From NCBI GenBank assembly GCA_029558435.1, contig JAKQEZ010000308.1, positions 1 to 7,627 on the forward strand: a stretch of 7,627 nt of DNA, given 5' to 3'. The notes under the pieces were generated by a model. That model did not search any database, was not told the DNA's origin, and worked only from the letters and a program-made list of their open reading frames with translations. The translations under genes and the position numbers were made by a program. Positions 1 through 4,473 of the stretch are shown here, piece by piece. Origin of the DNA: Bacteroidota bacterium (lineage in GTDB: Bacteria; Bacteroidota; Bacteroidia; Flavobacteriales; Crocinitomicaceae). The stretch's first letter is position 1. Each line of letters begins with the position of its first letter.

Positions 1-106
1 GTGGGTCGGCAAAAAATAAAACTTTATCGGGTCGGCTTGTGTGGTCGGCAGTCAGACCGATTTTATTTTCTTCTTTGTCTCTGTATGTCGTCTTGTCAAT
101 TTTCAT
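1..106 (-). CDS. Possible 5' end of a small or partial gene, cut by the window edge
   Basis: An open frame starts with ATG at 106 and runs 35 codons without a stop to the left edge. It begins MKIDKTTYRDKEENKIGLTA and continues with a segment containing two 'AD' pairs encoded by GCCGAC. AAGGA lies 7 nt upstream of the ATG (114-118), a well-spaced Shine-Dalgarno sequence, and the charged, mixed composition looks like protein. I do not recognise the family. It points the same way as the hsd operon but is separated from hsdM by almost 400 bp of repeat-rich DNA, so it is probably a separate unit. The short length keeps confidence moderate; it could also be chance open frame in repeat DNA, because the GGGTCGGC motif also occurs at the other end of the window. 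Confidence 0.45.
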   Translation of the reverse strand, partial: MKIDKTTYRDKEENKIGLTADHTSRPDKVLFFADP

Positions 107-113
107 GTCGCTG

Positions 114-118
114 TCCTT
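114..118 (-). promoter_or_regulatory. Ribosome binding site for the gene entering from position 106
   Basis: On the minus strand AAGGA is followed by 7 nt and then ATG. This supports the chosen start, because the same frame stays open for some distance upstream without another ATG. Confidence 0.4.
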
Positions 119-134
119 TTTCTTAGGCTTGCTT

Positions 135-263
135 GTAACGTTTGGCGGCTTGGCGTTGTGGCGGATTTTTAGCACAAAAGTTCAATCGAAGCACTGCACT
201 TGAACCTACCACAAAACTGTCATACGAAGCACTGAACCCGCCATTACGCCAAATCGCTGTTAC
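135..263. repeat. Structured intergenic repeat with long inverted ends and an internal tandem duplication
   Basis: The ends pair as GTAAC (135-139) with GTTAC (259-263), then TTGGCGTTGTGGCGG (150-164) with CCGCCATTACGCCAA (238-252), 13 of 15 positions matching. Between them two related units of about 37 bp follow each other. Each starts with CACAAAA (173-179 and 210-216) and contains CGAAGCACTG (187-196 and 225-234). The first unit also holds a small hairpin, GTTCAA (180-185) with TTGAAC (200-205). Open frames on both strands here read through the palindrome and look like by-products. Its symmetry recalls a dispersed intergenic repeat or a recombination site, but I cannot name its function. 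Confidence 0.6.
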
Positions 264-345
264 CGGCTGGTGTTCTTTCGTCCGTCGTTGCAAACCATTG
301 TCAGTATTGAGTTTCCGTGTCATTGTCTGTCGGGTTGTGCGTTGC

Positions 346-476
346 GTTTTTTATTTTTTTTTGAAGGGTCGGGAAATTTTTTAAAAACAATTTTGTCCTG
401 CGTTGGCTTTGCAAGCTCTTTGACAAAGCTTTGGTATGTGCGTTGGCTTGTGCGGCTTTGGCAATGTGCTTGCAAA
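346..476. repeat. Left inverted arm flanking the restriction operon
   Basis: From outside to inside it contains a T-rich block (346-362), the 19-bp unit ATTTTTTAAAAACAATTTT (376-394), and a palindromic stem-loop (408-476). The first two blocks recur in reverse complement at 7597-7610 and 7568-7586, and a related stem-loop follows at 7490-7555, in the same outside-to-inside order. The arm begins 22 nt after the hsdM stop. The match is strong in the blocks and loose between them. Confidence 0.6.
408..476. repeat. Imperfect palindrome downstream of hsdM
   Basis: TTTGCAAGC (408-416) pairs perfectly with GCTTGCAAA (468-476). After a symmetric 7/7 nt internal loop, CAAAGC (424-429) pairs with GCTTTG (455-460). 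CAAAGCTTTG (424-433) is itself a perfect 10-bp palindrome. The loop carries TGTGCGTTGG (437-446), also found twice upstream of hsdR. It could slow or end transcription of the operon, but no T-run follows directly on the minus strand, so it is not called a terminator. Confidence 0.55.
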
Positions 477-497
477 TAGCTTTGGCATTTCATCATG

Positions 498-2108
498 TTA
501 TATTGGAGGCAATCCCAATTCCTTTAAAAATTTATTATGTGTCTCTCTTGCTTTGGTTATGTCCTTGTCAAGGTCAACGAGTTTTTTGTTTACTTCTTTC
601 AGGTCAACTATTTCTTCGTCTAATGATGTGCTTACATAGCGTGAAATATTCAAGTTGAATTCGTTCTTAATGATTTCGTCCATTGATACTCTCCGAGAAT
701 AACGGATTTCTTCTTTTCGGTCTCTGTATGTTTCAACAATCTTGGCAATGTTTTCAGGCAGTAAGTTGTTTTGTCGTTTGCCTTTTTCAAAGTGGTCAAC
801 GGCATTGATGAATAAAACATCGTCAAACTTTTTGCACTTCTTTAAAACCAAAATACAAACTGGAATACCTGTCGAGAAAAACAGGTTTGCAGGAAGTCCG
901 ATTACTGTGTCGATGTTGCCGTCTTCCAAAAGTTTTCTTCTGATTTTTTCTTCTGAACCACTTCGGAATAAAACACCGTGTGGCAAAATGATTGCCATTG
1001 TTCCCTCTTTACTCAGGAAGTGAAAACCGTGTAACAGAAAAGCAAAGTCGGCTGCCGACTTTGGTGCAAGTCCGTAACTTTTGAAGCGGAAATCTTGTCC
1101 CATTTCTTCCGATGGTTCCCAACGGTAGCTAAAAGGTGGATTGGCTACAATGGCATCAAACTCTAATTTCTTTGAAGGATTTATTTCATTTAAAATCTCC
1201 CAATCATTGACCAAAGTATCTCCGTGATGAATTTGAAATTCTGTGTCCTTCACGCCATGCAACAGCATGTTCATTCTTGCTAAGTTGTAGGTTGTAATAT
1301 TTTTCTCTTGACCGAATATTTTACCGATTGTCCCTTTCGCATCCGTCATTTTTTTACGAACATTGAGCAACAATGAACCCGAACCACAGGCAAAGTCTAA
1401 TACTCGTTCAATCTTTTTCTTTTCGCCTTTGCTTGGGTCTTGGCTGTCAAGTATCACAATAGAAGAAAGTATATCTGAAATTCTTTGAGGAGTATAAAAT
1501 TCTCCTGCTTTTTGTCCTGAACCAGCAGCAAATTTGCCAATCAAAAATTCGTAGGCATCGCCTAAGTAGTCAACGTTTTTATCAAAGCTGTTGATGCCTT
1601 CCGCAATCTTTTGAATGATGTTGCATAACTTTTTATTTCGTTCTTCGTAGTTCTTACCAAGTTTATCAGAATCTAAATTGATTTCAGAAAACAAACCTTG
1701 AAAGGTGCTTTCAAAGGATTCGTTTTCGATGTATTTAAAACCTTCCTGCAAGGTGCGAAGCAATTCTTTGCTTTGTGTTTTAGCCAATTCGGCAATGCTG
1801 TTCCATAAATGGGAAGGCTCAATAACATAGTGAACCTTTCTACGCATTTGCTTTTCAAACTCTGCCACATCGGCTTTGTTCTGTTCATACCACACAGCAA
1901 GCGGAGTCCGCTTGTCGTTGTCTTTCAATGTGGGATAATCTTTCCCTAATTCCTTTTTGGCTGCTGCTTCGTAATTGTCGCTTAGGTAACGTAGGAACAA
2001 AAACGAAAGCATATAATCACGGAACTGATCTGCGTTCATTGCTCCACGCAATTCGTCAGCGATTTTCCAAAGTGTATTGCCTAATTGTGTTTGATTATTT
2101 TCTGTCAT
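498..2108 (-). CDS. hsdM: Type I restriction-modification DNA methyltransferase subunit (HsdM), N6-adenine
   Basis: This 536-residue protein is the methylase subunit. Two copies join one HsdS to transfer a methyl group from S-adenosylmethionine to the N6 of adenine in the target, which protects host DNA. The N-terminal helical HsdM domain covers about residues 8-150 (NTLWKIADELRG onwards). The catalytic domain begins near GEFYTP (202-207). The AdoMet-binding motif I is DFACGSGS (238-245), and the catalytic motif IV is NPPF (323-326), the form expected for gamma-class adenine methylases. The charged C-terminal segment (about 495-530) looks like a coiled coil used for contact with HsdS. It is the last gene of the operon, starting 8 nt after the prrC stop. 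No Shine-Dalgarno and no clear TAnnTTTG promoter element is seen just upstream, so it probably depends on read-through from hsdR. The length is normal for type IC HsdM and no key residue is missing. Confidence 0.97.
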   Translation of the reverse strand: MTENNQTQLGNTLWKIADELRGAMNADQFRDYMLSFLFLRYLSDNYEAAAKKELGKDYPTLKDNDKRTPLAVWYEQNKADVAEFEKQMRRKVHYVIEPSHLWNSIAELAKTQSKELLRTLQEGFKYIENESFESTFQGLFSEINLDSDKLGKNYEERNKKLCNIIQKIAEGINSFDKNVDYLGDAYEFLIGKFAAGSGQKAGEFYTPQRISDILSSIVILDSQDPSKGEKKKIERVLDFACGSGSLLLNVRKKMTDAKGTIGKIFGQEKNITTYNLARMNMLLHGVKDTEFQIHHGDTLVNDWEILNEINPSKKLEFDAIVANPPFSYRWEPSEEMGQDFRFKSYGLAPKSAADFAFLLHGFHFLSKEGTMAIILPHGVLFRSGSEEKIRRKLLEDGNIDTVIGLPANLFFSTGIPVCILVLKKCKKFDDVLFINAVDHFEKGKRQNNLLPENIAKIVETYRDRKEEIRYSRRVSMDEIIKNEFNLNISRYVSTSLDEEIVDLKEVNKKLVDLDKDITKARETHNKFLKELGLPPI

Positions 2109-2116
2109 TGCCGATT

Positions 2117-3181
2117 TTAGAATTTGAAATTGTATTTGGTTTGTAATTTGTCAAAGACATCTTTGAACAAATCAATTTGCTGAGGCGACATTTCATTGAA
2201 TTGGAAACGATACACATTCTGATGAGAAAGTGAGTTAATCATTTCTAATGTTTCATTTGGATTCGCCACGTTGATTTCTGATAGAATAAAACCAACCCTG
2301 CCTGAACCGATGAAAGATGAAATATTCTCAAGCAATTGCCTCAATAGCACAAAATGAAAAATGTATAATTTGCTATTCTTTGCTTCTTCTAATGTCTGCA
2401 TTAAGTGAAGATGAAATAGAAATACATCTTTGGTGTGATTCTGTAAATCAAAGTCATCTCCATGCTTGGTTAGGATTTGTGGCTTACAAAGGTTTTTGTA
2501 TTTATCGCTTTTTTCTCCTTTTCTTAATCTGTCGAACAGAATAGAGTATAGCCCAATATGGTGTGTAGTTATAATAAGTCTTTTTTGAGACTTTTCAATT
2601 TTATCATCTATAAGCTGAACGATTGAGTCTGCTGTAATGAAAATATTATGGTCATCTAAACTTGATACAGGGTCGTCAATGAAAAAGTGTGCATCTTGTT
2701 CGCCTGTCCATGCATCTGCATCGAACAGGGCAAGAAAAAAGCACCATACAAATATTCTTTCTTCACCTCTTGATATTTTTATGTTTTGTTCTTCGCCTCT
2801 TGCAAAGCGAATTGCATCAATTCCAATTTCAGGATTGGCGTTTATGTCAAATGAAAAGGTGTAGGATGGTAAATAACGTGCAAGTTTTTCAACAAGCAGG
2901 TCTGGATTTTCAATAATAGAGCTGAAATAAGGATTTAGGCTACTTGGTATTACCTCAAGTCGCATGTTTTCATTATCATGCGGTTCATCATTGTCCCATC
3001 GAAATAAATCTTCACTGTAAGCATTGTAATAAACTCCGGAATGTTTGCCATCTTCTTTCTTGGTCAAGTTTTTATATTCAACCGACAATTTTGTCTTTCC
3101 GGTTGAGTTGAAAGCATAGATTAGAGTAATAGGCTCGTTACTTTCTTTTAATTTTTGTGCTATCTCTTTTAAACTACTCAT
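2117..3181 (-). CDS. prrC: PrrC-family anticodon nuclease (tRNA-Lys-cleaving ribotoxin) with ABC-type ATPase domain
   Basis: This 354-residue protein matches E. coli PrrC (396 residues, compared from memory) along its length. Known PrrC is kept latent by the type IC enzyme EcoprrI. When phage T4 Stp inhibits that enzyme, PrrC cuts tRNA-Lys 5' of the wobble base. Visible here: N-terminal LKEIAQKL (4-11); Walker A AFNSTGKT (23-30); a YYNAYSEDLFRWDND block (51-65) typical of PrrC; ABC signature SRGEE (137-141); Walker B FFIDD (166-170) running into the D-loop PVSSLDD (171-177); and H-loop TTHH (205-208). The nuclease part carries KHGD (239-242), which aligns with the E. coli segment containing D287 that contacts the tRNA wobble base. 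R281-x3-E285 and H320 align with the catalytic triad R320, E324 and H356. There is no long coiled coil or zinc hook, which argues against RloC. The start overlaps the hsdS stop (ATGA). Oddities are Ser26 where PrrC has Gly in NGTGKT, and about six extra residues after KHGD. A tRNA-Lys target is inferred. Confidence 0.92.
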   Translation of the reverse strand: MSSLKEIAQKLKESNEPITLIYAFNSTGKTKLSVEYKNLTKKEDGKHSGVYYNAYSEDLFRWDNDEPHDNENMRLEVIPSSLNPYFSSIIENPDLLVEKLARYLPSYTFSFDINANPEIGIDAIRFARGEEQNIKISRGEERIFVWCFFLALFDADAWTGEQDAHFFIDDPVSSLDDHNIFITADSIVQLIDDKIEKSQKRLIITTHHIGLYSILFDRLRKGEKSDKYKNLCKPQILTKHGDDFDLQNHTKDVFLFHLHLMQTLEEAKNSKLYIFHFVLLRQLLENISSFIGSGRVGFILSEINVANPNETLEMINSLSHQNVYRFQFNEMSPQQIDLFKDVFDKLQTKYNFKF

Positions 3182-4473
3182 TCCGTTACTTCATTTACAT
3201 TAGGAAACAAACCTTGCAATAAACCTTTTTTATGAAATTGCAGGGATTCTATTTTTTCTGTTTGAGCAGAAATTAGTTCATCCAATGATGTAAGACAAGA
3301 TGCGATTTTTTGTTGTTCCTCAATTGATGGTAATTTAACTACGAAGCTGCTCAATACTTCTTTTGTAATGGTTTTGATTATGCCCCCAGGTGCTTTCTGT
3401 TTTTCAATTTCAAAAAGCAAGAATATTGTGTAGGCGAAAAATGTGATGTCAACTTCTTGGTAAAATTCTTCAAAGAGAAGTAGAGTTCTATCAATGTAAG
3501 CATCATATTGCGTAATAGCTACCCTTCCAATAGAACCTTGGATGGTAATAATTAATGTTCCTTTAGGGATGAAAACACTTTGTTCCGCAGCAAGACTACT
3601 GATTTTCCGCTTTGTAGTTGGTTTAAGTCGGAAATCTTCACCCACATCAAATACTTGAATGAATGGCATTCCATTTTCATCATCATACCATTTAGGTAGT
3701 CCGTAAGGTTGAGGAAAACTACCTCTGCGAAAACTTGCAATATTAGCCAATGTATCTTCATTCCATTCATCAGCATTTTGAAACTCTTTAAATCTGAGTT
3801 TAGGAATTGTCTCCTTGCCAACTGGCAACAGATTCTGAAGTAAGCCTCTCTTGTGGTCTTTCAGCACTTCCAGCTTTTGGCTCTCGGCTGTGATAACTTC
3901 ATCTAATGAAGAAAGGCAAGCAGCGATTTTTTGTTGTTCTTTTTGATTTTTAGGTAATGACACTTTTAATTTAAGAAATGCTCCCTTTGATATATTAAAA
4001 CGTGTAATGCCTTGAGCTAAAATCCCAATTGATTTTCTATATGCAGGACTATGAAATAAAAATTGTGAAAATGCAGGTTGTAGTTGTTCTATTGAAATGG
4101 GTCTAAAAGCAAAGCAGAAACTATTTAAATATGTTGGTTCATTCGGTTCTGTCAGGACTACAGATGCAAACCCAACTTCGTGTGGAGTTTCAGAGGAGGT
4201 TGTGAAAAGAATATCACCTTTTGATAAAGTGTTTTGATTCTCATTTTCTGCTATTTCAACCAGACTACATTTTGAAAAGTCAACTTTCGCAGAATCAAAA
4301 ACTTGTTTAAATGTAACAAAAGGTCTTCCTGTTCCGAAATCTTTTCCTGATTTACCAGCTAAACCACTAATAGTTTCTCCAAGTTTACTTATCGAAACTT
4401 CAGCCCATTTATCATTAATAAACTCAGGAAACCTCAGTCTCGGCACCAATTTATTTTCGTTGTTCTTACTCAT
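3178..4473 (-). CDS. hsdS: Type I restriction-modification specificity subunit (HsdS)
   Basis: This 431-residue protein is the DNA-recognition subunit, which sets the target for both methylation and cleavage. It has the classical two-fold layout. Target-recognition domain 1 covers about residues 11-175 and the first conserved helical spacer about 176-217 (EQQKIAACLSSLDEVI, ending in RGLLQNLLP). Target-recognition domain 2 covers about 222-382 and the second helical spacer about 384-424 (EEQQKIASCLTSLDELI, ending in KGLLQGLFP). Each half also opens with a matching motif, PRLRFPEF (11-18) and PKLRFKEF (224-231). The two recognition domains differ from each other, so the target should be a bipartite, asymmetric sequence that cannot be read from the protein. 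The ATG overlaps the end of hsdR by 8 nt. An AGGA about 10 nt upstream of the start may help initiation. The gene ends in an ATGA overlap with prrC. Both halves are complete, so this is a full-length rather than a half HsdS. Confidence 0.96.
   Translation of the reverse strand: MSKNNENKLVPRLRFPEFINDKWAEVSISKLGETISGLAGKSGKDFGTGRPFVTFKQVFDSAKVDFSKCSLVEIAENENQNTLSKGDILFTTSSETPHEVGFASVVLTEPNEPTYLNSFCFAFRPISIEQLQPAFSQFLFHSPAYRKSIGILAQGITRFNISKGAFLKLKVSLPKNQKEQQKIAACLSSLDEVITAESQKLEVLKDHKRGLLQNLLPVGKETIPKLRFKEFQNADEWNEDTLANIASFRRGSFPQPYGLPKWYDDENGMPFIQVFDVGEDFRLKPTTKRKISSLAAEQSVFIPKGTLIITIQGSIGRVAITQYDAYIDRTLLLFEEFYQEVDITFFAYTIFLLFEIEKQKAPGGIIKTITKEVLSSFVVKLPSIEEQQKIASCLTSLDELISAQTEKIESLQFHKKGLLQGLFPNVNEVTE
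3302..3939 (-). repeat. Direct repeat pair inside hsdS (conserved spacer regions)
   Basis: A 17-bp perfect match, GCGATTTTTTGTTGTTC on the plus strand, occurs at 3302-3318 and 3923-3939, inside longer similar stretches that encode the two conserved helical spacers (EQQKIA, CLxSLDE). The repeats bracket target-recognition domain 2 and could support recombination that swaps or deletes that domain. Confidence 0.7.

Larger units (their letters stand above)
107..497. other. Intergenic region between hsdM and the left-edge frame, no gene seen
   Basis: This roughly 390-bp stretch holds the structured repeat (135-263) and the left inverted arm (346-476). Short open frames exist on both strands but run through palindromes and low-complexity T-tracts, lack ribosome binding sites and show no recognisable domain. 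Nothing resembling a tRNA, CRISPR or canonical intrinsic terminator was found. Confidence 0.6.

Noticed and set aside
173..247. CRISPR-like repeat units
   Set aside because: There are only two diverged units of about 37 bp in direct contact, with no spacers and no cas genes.
135..263. Integron attC site
   Set aside because: The expected RYYYAAC / GTTRRRY core pair is not present at the ends and no integrase or cassette array is visible, although the fold is palindromic.
123..323. 66-residue minus-strand open frame across the structured repeat
   Set aside because: It reads straight through the palindrome and tandem units, has no ribosome binding site and no recognisable domain; it is best seen as a by-product of the repeat.
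346..476. Intrinsic terminator for the operon
   Set aside because: On the minus strand the hairpin is followed by GCCAACGC and mixed sequence rather than an immediate T-run, and the later tracts are mainly A-rich; a terminator role cannot be supported.
742..1023. 93-residue plus-strand open frame antisense to hsdM
   Set aside because: It is a shadow of the hsdM coding frame, which carries clear methylase motifs on the other strand.
2117..3181. RloC-type anticodon nuclease or generic SMC-like AAA ATPase
   Set aside because: The protein is only 354 residues and has no long coiled coil or zinc-hook cysteines between Walker A and the signature motif; the YYNAYSEDLFRWDND block and the R-x3-E/H triad fit PrrC.
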